DNA from: Chara braunii
Taxonomy: Eukaryota; Streptophyta; Charophyceae; Charales; Characeae
Assembly: GCA_003427395.1 (NCBI GenBank)
Contig: BFEA01000377.1
Location: 810,968 to 851,765 of the forward strand
Direction: 5' to 3'
Length of the DNA stretch: 40,798 nt
Under the pieces are notes generated by a model. The model was not told where the DNA came from. It made no database searches and saw nothing but the letters and a program-made list of their open reading frames with translations. Every line of letters starts with the position of its first letter. Position 1 is the first letter of the stretch. Positions 1 through 9,765 of this stretch are shown here, in pieces. Position numbers and translations under genes: made by a program.

Positions 1-54
<54 letters not shown>
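1..54. repeat. (AG)n microsatellite
   Basis: Uninterrupted AG dinucleotide run at the very start of the window, 27 units, running off the left edge, so its true length is unknown. It ends at TTGCAGCTGG. Confidence 0.97.
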
Positions 55-56
<2 letters not shown>

Positions 57-1140
57 GCAGCTGGGTGAAGGCCCTTATCAAATGCATGGGGAACACAGAA
101 ATTCCTTTCCCTTTTAACCTTTGGAGCAACATTTGTAGCCTCTAGGAGTGTACCATTCAGCCACTGGGCAAATACATATGCCTTTATCTTCAGTGTTGAA
201 TACCCTCCGTAATGCTGTTAGTATATCAATGCCTAAATCTTCGTTAACCCAGTGTTTCCAGTGCTGACAGTGAGCTACGAGTCTCCACATGGCAGCCAAC
301 TGGACTGCCTTTTGCTTGGAGCCAGATCCAAGCTTGCATCTCGGCTCGTGTTCCGAAAGATAATGGCTCCTGTGATGGGGATGACGATGCAACAGCTGGA
401 TTGTGAGTAGTAGACGAATTGAATGGTTAAATAAATGGCGTAAGCAGAGAACTTATGCATAATACTATGATAATAGTAACAAGAGAGAACTCCGTACTCA
501 AGGAGGTAGCTGCAGGCAGGGCCCAACTTGTTCTGCATCCTTCCAGTGCTCTCCCTTGACCTCCACAGCTTGTTCCACCAAGGACCCCTCCTACTTCCAC
601 CATCCGGCTATGGAGCACTCAGCCTGGCTATGGCTGGCGCTCTGAGCGCTCTCCCTCTTCTTCCTCGTTGCCACCACGGCAGCTTCCCTCTGGCACAGTG
701 CTCAGCTACTGCTCCAGCAGCACTGCTGCATTGGCACAATGCCTGAATGTGTGAGTCTGGGCGGCCTCCAGTCATTTGTCTGGATGGAGAGGCCGAGGAG
801 GCCACGCCTAGGCTGTGCCCTGTCCCAGTTGCTCTGCACCTTGGCCCTTGTGCAAGAATGCCCAGCATTTGCAAACTGACTCGCAGGCGGGACCTACCGG
901 TTAGTTGAAGATGCTGCACGCATGCTGCAACTACCCGGGGGCCCATTCTGCTCGCCTTGGCCTATTCCCAGGCCTCACTGCATATTGGCAGGCCCGCCTT
1001 CACTTGGGGGGGGGAGGTCCTCTTTCTGACTTATCCGATAAGTTGACAATTACACAAAAAATTGAGAAAATTAACAAAAAAAACTCAAAAAAGCTTTTGA
1101 AATTTCAACATCGTTTCGGGATATTGCCCCTCGATGTTTT
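55..1140. other. No gene; holds dispersed repeat R1 (about 540-1,010)
   Basis: No reading frame here resembles a known protein. About 540-1,010 is related, in the same orientation, to 22,500-23,040. Both share the order CTCCAGCAGC, GAATGTG, a CTACCGG...TAGTTG block, and a GGCAGGCCCGC..TCACTTxGGG block. A weaker reverse-orientation match to the last block lies at about 15,300-15,350. The family is not recognised; high divergence suggests an old repeat. A G-run (9 G) and an A-rich stretch follow near 1,007-1,090. Confidence 0.5.
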
Positions 1141-1148
1141 TAATGGGA

Positions 1149-1213
1149 ATGACCCTAGCTGAGCCGGCAAAGTAGTCGTGTTGCGAATGAGAGGTTGCAG
1201 GTCCAAATCTGTT
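1149..1213 (+). repeat. tRNA-derived SINE head or tRNA-Ala pseudogene
   Basis: An A-box match TAGCTGAGCCGG (1,156-1,167) and a B-box-like GGTCCAAATCT (1,200-1,210) are 44 bases apart, the spacing of a real tRNA gene. Numbered as a tRNA, the anticodon stem keeps four of five pairs. The seven-base loop GTTGCGA has T33 and anticodon TGC (Ala). The T stem and acceptor stem do not pair, so a working tRNA is unlikely. Downstream sequence becomes A/G-rich by about 1,300, as in a SINE body, but no tail or target duplication is clear. Confidence 0.5.
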
Positions 1214-1913
1214 TACCCCCAACCTCGTGTGCATGTGCTATGATCCAAGGTCCATCGTGATGCAAAACTCAAATTTGAGACAAGTACATGAGTCGCCAAT
1301 CAAAAAATGAGAATGAGAGGGAGAGAGAAGAGAAAGAAAGGAATCTCATATCTACAAATACGATAGGACTGCCACAACTCCGAACCTGGAATGAGACAAC
1401 AGAAAGATCGAAGCTCAGAGATCCAGGAAGTCATTGGCACTATGCAGTGATGAAGATCTTTCAGGGAAATAATCTACTTATCAGGCTCAGTACAAAAGGG
1501 TAACTGATAAAAAAGGGGGAATCACAAGCCTGATAGACCAAGGGGTTGCTACATCTGATGGAGACCGTGAATGATAAACGTTCGTAAAACCAAGAATAAG
1601 TGTCTCAACCCTACATGTTATTTATCTCGTGTCAGCATGTGGATTACACTGGTGCATAGACAATTAGGACAGGGCTTTTGATAGATTTCAGATAGAAAAC
1701 GAGGCTAGAGCCAGTTGATCTCCCACAGCAGAAAGACCAATAGGACTATGTTTTGGGAACGTTTCATTCGGGTTTTAAGATTTGCTGTGGAAAGTTTGCC
1801 AAAAGAGTGGGCTCGACTGACAGTCAATGCCTCCTTGCTGAAGCAATCAATGCTGCCGGGTTCCCTTGGCCGTAACGCGGGGAAGCGTTGTGAGTGGGTT
1901 TGTTTTCAAGTCA
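1214..1913. other. No gene seen
   Basis: Mixed-composition sequence after the tRNA-like head, with a GA-rich stretch at about 1,308-1,345. Short open frames on either strand have no recognisable protein features. Confidence 0.5.
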
Positions 1914-1982
1914 GGGACGCTGGATCCGGTTTCCAGCAGGTGCTGCTCCCTGCCGAGTGAAAAAAGAAAAAGAAAAAGAAAA
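1914..1982 (+). mobile_element. Short A-tailed retroposon (family S), copy 1
   Basis: Starts at GGGACGCTGGATCCGG, continues through the family motif CCAGCAGGTGCTGCTCCC, then a diverged end and an AAAAAGA-rich tail. At least six other copies in the window begin at the same GGGACG base and end in A-rich tails (T-rich when inverted). The core is only about 55 bp. No convincing Pol III A or B box is visible inside it. Target-site duplications were not seen. Confidence 0.7.
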
Positions 1983-2490
1983 TGCTATGAACCCAGTCAG
2001 GAGGAAAGCTCGTCAATGTCAAGATACAGAATGTCTCAGAGCAGCCCAAAATAATCGTCAAGCAGCCCAATGTCCGGTCACCAGAGACGAGGGTGATAGG
2101 TGGGAAATTTGACTTGGAAGGTGGAAGAGAAAGAAACCATCGGCATAGCATATAGATCTCCCTCAAAACCCCCTTCTCCTTCGGGCATCTCCCATATCCT
2201 CTGACGCAATCTGACAAAGAGCAGGTCTCATCATAGCGCGTGTCAGCCCAGACACCTTCTGAAGATGATCAGCAGCACGCATTGTCGACACGTACGTAAA
2301 CAGGTAAGCTTCCTCTTCGATCAGCCAATCGCACAGCCATGATCCTCCTCCTCCTCGCCAGTATCCCACCAATGTAGTAGACAATGTGGCGAGAGCCACG
2401 TCAGCATAATGAAGAATAGAGCTGGCGCCGAAGACAGAGAATGGCGCCATCATATAGCAGTAGCAGTCTCGCGTCGTCGACAGATATCAA
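1983..2490. other. No gene seen
   Basis: Unrecognised sequence without a supportable coding frame or structured repeat. Confidence 0.5.
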
Positions 2491-2545
2491 GCCAGCGTAG
2501 AGCCAGCTTAGAGCCAGCGTCAAGCTAGCGTCCAGCCAGCGTCGA
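2491..2545 (+). repeat. 11-bp tandem repeat, five units
   Basis: Five consecutive 11-base units of the form GCCAGCGTAGA, each with one to three changes (GCCAGCTTAGA, GCCAGCGTCAA, GCTAGCGTCCA, GCCAGCGTCGA), then a partial GCAGC. The period is not a multiple of three and no coding frame uses it. Confidence 0.9.
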
Positions 2546-4936
2546 GCAGCAAGTGTAAGACCGAATATCGGTCAGCAGGGGTGGGTCAACATATAGTGTT
2601 GACTCCGGTTGACCAGCCTCTTGTCTCGCGGATACGATGGCCCAGATTGACCCCCAGTCGATGGCCTGGATTGCATAAAGTTGCAGATTTCCACTTGGAC
2701 TGGATTCTCGACAGATAACTGCGAAGAGCCAAGTGCGTGTGTCTGATTGGTGGCCTGGGCTGGGTCCATGTTGACTTTGACTCGTGAGCATGAATTTCCG
2801 AGCTTCTGTTGACCTTCGACTTTCCACGGTCAACTGTCGCACGTAGGGCCTCTGAAGCCAAGTGTTAGGCCATGCGTCGGGTCCCCACAGCAGCAGGCCT
2901 TGTTTCAGGCAATTTCCTTAACTCTGCAATCAGACTCGCTTTCTTTCCCACCTCGCACTCATGCAAACAGATGGCGAATCACACTGGCGCACAGCGCCCA
3001 CTCAAAGCTCAAAGATATGGAAATCGAGAACACAGTTCCGATACAAGCTCGCTTCAACAGGCTATGATGCGCCTGTACCACCCAACTCTCGTCACTCTGT
3101 CCAACACCACTGTTCTCACTCACTCATTCTGGATCACCCTGGATATCCCACACACACACACGCACACTACTACTAACTCGCTGGTCTCTCAACTATGGCG
3201 GCTATGGCCGCTGTCCCTCACTAGCTATGGCTAACTATCCCTTCAGCCCACTTCGTCTTCGGGCTCTCTGCAGACGACCTCGCACAAGTCGCTCAAGCAG
3301 CGCTTCCGCATGGCTTACGCAGGAATGAATCAATGGCTGGGCGCTGCCTCTTGATTTATACTTCTGTAACTCGTTGGTCTGCCTCTTTCCCATGCCCTTG
3401 GTACACACAGTCCCACACGGTACTTGCTTGACTGGACTAGGACTCACTGGGACGGGTACCGCTGACTCAGCAAGGGTGGACTTCACCACTTGCCCACTTA
3501 TCTCCAGTCTGCTGTGAGCAACGTTGGAAGGGCCACTTTTGGACCTTCCGGAAGTCTGTGGACTTGGCCCTTCGACACTGTAGCAGCTACAACTACGACT
3601 TCTAGGACTCACTAAGACCTCTATCCGACAGGTCTACAGATTGAACTCCTACAACCTACGGACCTACGACAGCCTACCACTGATGCAAATACACAGGTCA
3701 CGGGTTCAACTCTTGGGGTCGGCACAGGTACTGTACACAGATAAGGTAAGAACTAAGGATTGAGCCCTGGGATCTGCATTCGCTACTGCTAACAGGTGAA
3801 TACCGTTTCAAGTCGGGTGTGCCCGTTGGCCCCCGATTCGGCCCTTAGTCGGAAATGACGACCGATGGCTCACGACTATTGCATGATTCGAGCTGAGTTA
3901 TTGCAAAAAAGAAAAGACAAAAAAGGGAGAAAAGATCAAGACACAAAAGAACACAAGAACACTCCCAATTTCATCTCCCTCCTCATCTCGCCACCTCATC
4001 ATCGCCCTCAAACTCTCCTCCCAATACATAATTGAACCAAGATTTTTTTATTTTTTTTTACAAATGTCCAATGTCCATTGATTTTTACAAATCTCCTGTC
4101 AGCTCTCCTACTCCTCTATCCCCATTACGGTCGCACTAATAGCAATTGCAAGTCCTGATGATTCGCAAGCAGGATGTGCAGAGGGTAACACAACCCCTAC
4201 ACTCTGCTGCAGTGGCAGCAATGCCACTCTCTCGGGCGAAGTATCTGTCCAGTGGAACCCTAAAAGGGCTTTCTTGCAGCAGCCCCAACCTTGGGGTTGA
4301 ACATACACTCCATCATAGCCAAAAATAAGTCTCTGTCATGGTCGCCCTTCTCTGCCAGCTCAATGTGGGCTCAATGTGGGTTAAGGTACCCCTCAGTATA
4401 GCCAATGCCTCTCCTTCTCCTTCTTGACCACGTCCATAACCATGGAGGGCTTTTTCTCTATCTCGAGACACCTCCTCCGCCCTTCGGCTTGCTCATTCCC
4501 CCGATCGCCGGGCAGTCGCACCATGGCCAGACTGAGTGTATTGTGAGAAGCAGTTACTTGTGCTAGTTCGGTAGGTCCAGCGGCCAAGCTCACTCCAGCC
4601 GCGTGACTGCAGGAACATCATTGCAAACTGTAACCTCACCTCGGCCAAACATACCGAACAGTAATCCGGGCTAAATCCGGTCCAGTACCGTCATTGCTCT
4701 ACCCCAAAGTCCACTGAACTCTTGGCCTTTCCAAGTTGCTGGAAACTCTTTACCCGGGTCCCTGTGAATTTGTGTCCACCCTGTCCATCCTTCCTACTTT
4801 TACATGGAGGTCCTACTCCTGCCAAGTTTCCCACCTACCCCTGTATGTACAATTATTTACAGTTCTGTCCCTTTGGGGACAGCACACCATCAAGGGCACA
4901 GGGTTAGTAATCAGACACACGCAACCCACTCGGGAC
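2546..4936. other. Long gene-free stretch
   Basis: No recognisable protein. Between 2,590 and 2,840 the motif TTGAC/GTCAA recurs unusually often. A CA-rich run lies at 3,150-3,168. A-rich sequence at 3,905-3,950 and a T-rich run at 4,044-4,060 flank further anonymous sequence. Open frames of 120-125 codons at 2,872-3,234 (+) and 3,235-3,612 (-) have low-information composition and no motif, so I do not call them genes. Confidence 0.5.
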
Positions 4937-5045
4937 TTAAACCACCAGTACTTGGCCCATACGTTGGCCGCCAGCTCTCTTTTTTTTTGGCGCGCAGGGC
5001 ATTTCCAGGGTCGAAGAAAGTGCCTCGGAATTACTGGTGGTTTAA
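4937..5045. mobile_element. TTAA-flanked MITE-like element (family M), copy 1
   Basis: TTAA (4,937-4,940), then ACCACCAGTACTTGGCC, about 100 bp of interior including a T-run and GGGCATTTCCAGG, then TTACTGGTGGT and a second TTAA (5,042-5,045). The first ten bases of the two ends are inverted copies. The TTAA on each side looks like a target-site duplication of the kind piggyBac-type transposases make. The ACC terminus is not the usual piggyBac CCC, so superfamily assignment is tentative. Too short to code for anything. Confidence 0.7.
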
Positions 5046-5140
5046 ACCACCAGTACCCCGCCCAGCTATCGAAGTGGAGCCTGAAAATGCCCTGTGTGGC
5101 AAGCTTTGCCGAGCCTGGAGGTGGCGGGAACCGGTAGCGG
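5042..5140. mobile_element. Family M element abutting copy 1, right end degraded
   Basis: Begins from the same TTAA that ends copy 1, giving the palindrome GGTGGTTTAAACCACC. It reads ACCACCAGTACCCCGCCCAGC then CTATCGAAGTGG. Its interior shares AATGCCCTGTGTGGC-type sequence; the right end (ACCGGTAGCGG near 5,130) is a weak match to ACCGGTGGTTTAA found at 21,500. So two elements share one TTAA, or this is one larger element with an internal palindrome. Confidence 0.5.
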
Positions 5141-5214
5141 AAATTTGTTGCCTGGGACCAGTACCACCCCTTATGCCGGACGTCAGCTGGAACGAAATTC
5201 GGCGGTCATTTTCA

Positions 5215-6105
5215 TGTTTCACTCGTGTGCCACCCCAGGCTTGGCCAGAAGTGCAGCCAGATACATTCTCCCCGTCTCCCACAGGGAGTCACATCATAAA
5301 CAGCCGAGAATCTTCTTCCAAAGAAGAAAAAAAAAAGAAAAACAAAGGAAAGAAGGCAAAGCATGCTCTGGATGTGATTACCGTCAGATTCATCCTCTGC
5401 GGCCCCAAAGTAAGGTCAGATACACTCTAGAAAGTGCTAAAGTAGAATGAACCCCAGAAATCGAAAGGGATGGCAGGCATAGATTGCTCCCCATCTGTCA
5501 CGAAGAGTCACATCACAGGCAGCCGAGAAAAAAGAATAAGAAGAAAAACAAAGGGGAAAGGCATACCGAGCTCTGGACGTGATTGCCTTGAGATTCATCC
5601 ACGGTGGCTCAGAAGTTAGGTCAGATACATTCTGGAAAGTGCTAAAGAAGAATGAAACCCTTACATCGAAAGGGTTGGCAGGCATTGATTGCTCCCCGTC
5701 TCTCACACGGGAAGCCACATTACAAACAGCAGATAATCTTCTTCCAAAAAAAAAAAGAAGAAAGAAAGACAAGGCTGACTCAATGTTTGGCACAAAATGT
5801 GAGGCTTTACTCTCGTGGAGGACATCCTGTGCTGAATACAAAAGAAGCTGGAGTGCATAGCGCATCCCAGCGTCACCCTTCTGCCTCGTCCACTCAGGCA
5901 TACCAAACTCTGGAGGTGATCCCGGCTGTCAGATTTATCCACTGTGTCCCAGAAGTTAGGTCAGATACATTCTGGGAAGTGCTAACGAAGGAAGAAGCCC
6001 TCAAATGGAAAGGGCTGGCAGGCACTCAATTGCTCCGTGTCTCTCACGGGGATTAATATCAGAAACAGCCACAAATCTTCTTCAAGAAAAGAAAGGAAAG
6101 AAATA
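5215..6105 (+). repeat. Tandem array of about 200-bp units with GAA-rich ends
   Basis: The block GGTCAGATACA(T/C)TCT recurs at about 5,414, 5,619 and 5,959, with a partial CAGATACATTC at 5,253. Each is followed by AAGTGCTAA, GAAAGGG.TGGCAGGCA, GATTGCTCC, and a CAGCCGAGAATCTTCTTCC-like end leading into an A/GAA-rich stretch. Units are head-to-tail; the last carries about 135 bp of extra sequence. A-rich ends could mean a retroposed unit that was then tandemly amplified. Translations differ in frame between units, so this is not a repeat protein. Confidence 0.8.
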
Positions 6106-6128
6106 CGATTCTTTTTTTCCTGTTCCAG

Positions 6129-6210
6129 CATGCACGGCACACCAACAGGACATCTTACAGTCCATTTGCCCCCTGATCCACTGGCTTGCTCCCCCGTTGC
6201 ACTGCCGACC
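6129..6210 (+). repeat. Dispersed repeat R2, copy 1
   Basis: Shares a block of about 80 bp with 21,375-21,465 in the same orientation: ACCAACAGGACATCTT, CAGTCCATTTGCCCC, then GGCTT and TGCTCCCC-like sequence. The family is unknown. Confidence 0.65.
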
Positions 6211-6505
6211 CTTCCCCGGTCCCCACAGTATGCGGCCGTTAACGAGCTGTTAACGAGTTGCAACTGGAGAGGTGAACTAGAATACCCCTGTTTGAATTAC
6301 ACCACCAGTATCTCTGAGCCTCTGTTTCCCAACATGGATGTTCCCTGAGCGCCAACGGAAAAATGAACCCCTCCAGGTGCGTTTTGTTTTTTCTTTTTGC
6401 CTAGCACCGCCAGCCATTGGGGTTCGTCAGCACTATTCATCAGAAAATCGCTGTGGCATACCTTTGCCTACGGTTTAACAAAGTATGGATGAATCGGGCA
6501 GGCTG

Positions 6506-6610
6506 CCGTCTTCACCCGAATAGAACACCCGGTAATTATAGCCGTAGCTGGGCTGAAAGTTGTGCCAAATACAGCTATAATGACCGGGCGTTCTATTCGG
6601 GTTAAGACGG
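6506..6610. mobile_element. Foldback / MITE-like inverted repeat
   Basis: Two 37-base arms (6,506-6,542 and 6,574-6,610) are inverted copies with only three mismatches and a 31-base spacer. The left arm starts CCGTCTTCACCCGAATAGAA; the right arm ends TTCGGGTTAAGACGG. A transcript would form a long hairpin. This is either a very short MITE or a miRNA-like foldback. No clear target duplication flanks it. Confidence 0.8.
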
Positions 6611-6638
6611 TAGGCATTGGTTAAGACGGTAGGCATTG
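6601..6638 (+). repeat. 19-bp perfect direct duplication
   Basis: GTTAAGACGGTAGGCATTG occurs twice back to back (6,601-6,619 and 6,620-6,638). The first copy overlaps the end of the right arm of the foldback, so the duplication happened at the element boundary. Confidence 0.9.
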
Positions 6639-7380
6639 AATGGGATGCGGTGCAAAAATCCAGCCCTCAAGTGTGGACAAGTAGCCTAACTTTTGACCAA
6701 ATTCAAGGCATTAAGCTACCAATACGAATGCCCTTGACCGGAAATTCCACCGGTGAACATGGAGGCCGCCAAAGTTCGGTCTACCGACCAGAGAAGGGTA
6801 CTGTTGGGGTGCGCAAATTTCAAGTGCCCCAACTCTAGTCGTTTTCAGTTCTCTTATCCGCAGGTGACCGCCTTCGATGCTGGGATGAATTGTGCCACCC
6901 TGTAAACCGTAGCCATGCGGGAACATGAGTCCTGGTAGAGAGATCTGGGAAAGTGGCCTGCGTTGCAAGGTGTGGCACCGAGTATGTGGTGCCTGCTCAG
7001 GTCCTACTAGGTAGATGGTTGGGACATACCCAGTAAAAGATTCCTCCGGTTGTCAGTATCATCTCAGGCAACTCCATGGTTCAATTACAATGCCTATCAG
7101 CGATGAAACCCTCAAGTTATGATATGTTCGAGAGACATGAACTCTGAAAATCTCTGCATACCAGTCATAACAGGGTTGAGACCCTCAACAATCAATAATC
7201 ATGACATATCGTCTAGAATCTTATCAGTAGTAATGATGTGGAATTGCCTGGGGCATTGTTCTGGCCTCGGCCAACCTCAGACCAACCTCAGGCCATGGAA
7301 AGTGATGCGGGCTTTGAACCCAGCACCTACTTGGTGCCGCGCAGGCAGAAAGGACCGAAAAAAAATCAGAGGGTAGGTTC
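6639..7380. other. No gene seen; diverged relative of the 10-14 kb repeat at about 6,880-6,960
   Basis: No supportable gene. The stretch around 6,890-6,955 carries CACCCTGTAA and GAGTCCTGGTAGAGAGATCT, close to the CCCTGTAACCT and GGCCTGGTAGAGAGATCT blocks of the repeat cluster at 9,967-13,905, so it is probably a degraded copy. Confidence 0.5.
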
Positions 7381-7555
7381 CATGGTAATCCCGGACCCGG
7401 ACACTGGACACTTCCGGACTGTCTTCCGGACCAGTGTCTGGACCGGTCCGGACTGTCCGGTGATCCGGACATTACCGGACACCCGGACAGTCCGGACTGG
7501 TACCAGGGGTGCACAAATGTCCAGACCACAAAAAAAAATAAAAAAAAAATGGGGG
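7381..7555. repeat. CCGGAC-rich dispersed repeat (family C), copy 1
   Basis: A dense set of CCGGAC/GTCCGG words, many overlapping in both orientations (for example GGACCGGTCCGGAC), starts at CATGGTAATCCCGGACCCGG and is followed by A-runs (7,528-7,548) and a G-run. The start matches 27,529-27,565, and similar clusters next to A/T runs lie at 9,409, 9,665 and 12,015. Confidence 0.6.
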
Positions 7556-8236
7556 GGTGGTCAGGGGTGTTGGCAGGCACTTACCTGCTCTGCACTTTGT
7601 AGTTCAGGCAGCAAAGCACGTGTCTTGCAGCAAATCAACAAGCACATTTTACTGGCAGACATGCAGAGTTGCAAACAGTGCAAAGCAGGCACAAGACTAA
7701 AGAAACAGAGAATTTTTTTCTTGAAAAAAGTATGATTAACTTTGAACTTTGAACTTTGGATTTAGTAATTTAAGTTCATGGGCAGCTCTGTTTGACGATG
7801 TATGGGGAGTTGGGAACCTTTAAAAAAAAAAAAAAAAAGGGCCCTTTTGCATTGTGGCTGGAGACCGGGTGCAGCGTATATTTCATCAGAAACCCAACTT
7901 GACGCTTCCCTTTGTTGAACCGGGGACAACACCATTGATTACTTCCACTTCACCCTTCCTTCAGCTGTGGCTTAATCCCTATCCTCGTACTATGCCCGTC
8001 TGATCTCCTATCCTTTTTTTTCTTTCTCCTTTCCCTTTTTCTTAAAAAGAAGTGATGCCCCAGGTAATTCAAGATTAGGGGTAACTTCAGTAGAGTCACA
8101 ATAACGAGTTATAATTGCTCTATGGGAGGCGCAGCGCTGCGGCCGCCTGGGCCGGAACGACAGGTGTACCAACGCGCGTTGAGACGCGAAGCTGCGATGG
8201 CGCTTTCGTGAGGGCACGGCGGGTCAATATTTTGTA
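7556..8236. other. No gene seen; poly-A run at 7,820-7,837
   Basis: Anonymous sequence with a perfect A-run at about 7,820-7,837 and a T-rich stretch at 8,013-8,050. No coding frame supported. Confidence 0.5.
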
Positions 8237-8570
8237 TGGCGATGGCGCTTCTTAGAGACTTCGGTGGATGTGGAGACAGGAGGGGTGTGTAGTTTGAGGG
8301 TGGTTTGAGTAGCCGTGTGGGCGGGGGTCTGTCTGTCTTCTGTGCTTAATCTATGTCTCTCCTGTCTCTTATACACATCTAGATGTGTATAAGAGACTGG
8401 CGATGGCGCTTCTTAGAGACTTCGGTGGATGTGGAGACAGGAGGGGTGTGTAGTTTGAGGGGCGTGTGGTTTGAGTAGCGGTGTGTCGGGGGGGGGGGGG
8501 GACGTGGGTTAGGGTTATAACGCCACTCCTTCTGTCCTCTGTGTTTAATCTCTGTCTCTCGCTTCTCCGG
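8237..8570 (+). repeat. Direct duplication flanking the adapter junction
   Basis: Sequence starting TGGCGATGGCGCTTCTTAGA occurs at 8,237 and again at 8,398, an offset of 161. The copies are identical for about 60 bases, through GTGTGTAGTTTGAGG, and then similar through TTTAATCTNTGTCTCTC. The left copy stops exactly where the adapter begins; the right copy starts at the adapter's end. This is what a collapsed or mis-joined mate-pair read would leave. Confidence 0.85.
8362..8399. other. Nextera mate-pair junction adapter (assembly artefact)
   Basis: CTGTCTCTTATACACATCT (8,362-8,380) followed directly by AGATGTGTATAAGAGAC plus one mismatched base is the back-to-back pair of Tn5 mosaic ends used in Nextera mate-pair libraries: 37 of 38 bases agree. 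It is not a natural Tn5 insertion, because there is no transposon body between the ends. Sequence order on the two sides should not be trusted. Confidence 0.93.
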
Positions 8571-8801
8571 TTCTTTGTTGTCATGGGTTGTTGGATCTGG
8601 ACTGAATTCTCTGTGAACCTGTGTTGACGGGCTTGACATGGCCATTCACAACGCAACCGCGTTCGGGGAGTAAAAGGGAGGCGGGAGCGTCCCAATAATC
8701 TCTTCTGGTTGGTGCACTTTGCCGTAAGGCTATACTAGCACCGGTTGTGGGGAGGAGGAGTGGCTCCTTCAATAGGAAGAGGCAGGGGCTGACTTTGGTC
8801 T

Positions 8802-8830
8802 GGGCAGCGGTCGGGCAGCGGTCGGGCAGC
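8802..8830 (+). repeat. 11-bp tandem GGGCAGCGGTC
   Basis: Two full units (8,802-8,812 and 8,813-8,823) and a partial third, all identical. Confidence 0.85.
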
Positions 8831-9404
8831 TGGATAAGGGGACTGCGGGAGCGGAGCGGTGCGTGATGGTCTGCAGTGATTGGTGATTTCAGGTAAAGTT
8901 CAAGGCGGCATCACGTAGCGACGGAAGCTCTGAGTGCAACATTTTTTCAGAATTTAGCCCTAAAGTACTATTCCGTTAGATGATTTGAGGTTAGGGATGT
9001 CTCATTGCTGTTTTCAGTGTTTTGATATTTCCTGATATTTTCCGATCTCGACATCCGGCGGAAGATCTGTAAATCTGATTTTTGTCTGATTTTTGTCTGA
9101 TTCTCAATTCGTAATTTCCTTTTTTTCATAAATTGATGGTCGAAGTCTACAATTGACTATTTTGTTCTGTACTCATATAATCATCTAAATTAGTCTTCAG
9201 ATTACAACATCTGGTAAATTTTCTGACCCACTTTCTGTCTCAAATTCCCAAAGAACAATTCTAGTCGGATATTTGGATTCAGGAAATTCATAAATATACT
9301 CTGATGTTGATTTTTTTTTTTAAATATCGAAAGTCCTGTTTGGACATCCTATTCGTAAATGCTAAAAATAGTTCATATATCTAGATTCTGCTGTAGACTA
9401 GGTT
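8831..9404. other. No gene; AT-rich
   Basis: Becomes AT-rich from about 8,937, with a local duplication of GATTTTTGTCT near 9,077-9,100. No coding frame or recognisable element. Confidence 0.5.
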
Positions 9405-9765
9405 ACCAATGCTCCGGGGGCCGGTTGTCTCCCCCGGACGTCTCCCCCATACGTCCAGTACCCCCGTCGTCCGGGAAAAAAAGTTTTTTTTTTTTGTAAA
9501 AAAATATATATATATATTTTTCGGTTTTCGATTTTTAACTCATGATTGACTGCGAATTTGAACATGACTCCAAGGCAAAAGTTGCTTGTATTGTTATGTT
9601 ACATAACATATATTTTTTTCAGATGTTTCTAAGAACTTGTTTTTTTTTTTTGTTTTTTTTTTTTGCGCTAGGTCGGACAACACCTGTCCGGTCGGACGTC
9701 GGACCAGATGTCCGGTCGGACATCCCGGACGGTCAGGGGGGTCCCGGACGTCTGATCCAACAACC
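9405..9765. repeat. CCGGAC-rich repeats (family C), copies 2 and 3
   Basis: Two GTCCGG/CCGGAC clusters, at 9,409-9,476 (CCCCCGGACG, CGTCCGGG) and 9,668-9,760 (GTCGGAC, GTCCGGTCGGAC), sit next to A/T runs at 9,476-9,497 and 9,640-9,664. The AT-rich interval between them could be an element interior. Confidence 0.5.

Noticed and set aside
2872-3612. Two 120-125 codon frames as genes, or a solo LTR starting TGTTAGG at about 2,863
   Set aside because: No protein motifs; no matching LTR end, primer-binding site or second copy in the window.
3695-3725. tRNA gene suggested by a B-box-like GGGTTCAACTC
   Set aside because: No A box at the required spacing and no clover-leaf stems.
7224-7735. 165-codon plus-strand frame
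   Set aside because: It runs through the CCGGAC repeat and A-runs; the protein is low-information.
8362-8399. Natural Tn5-like transposon end
   Set aside because: Two mosaic ends lie back to back with no element between them and with duplicated flanks; this is the Nextera junction.
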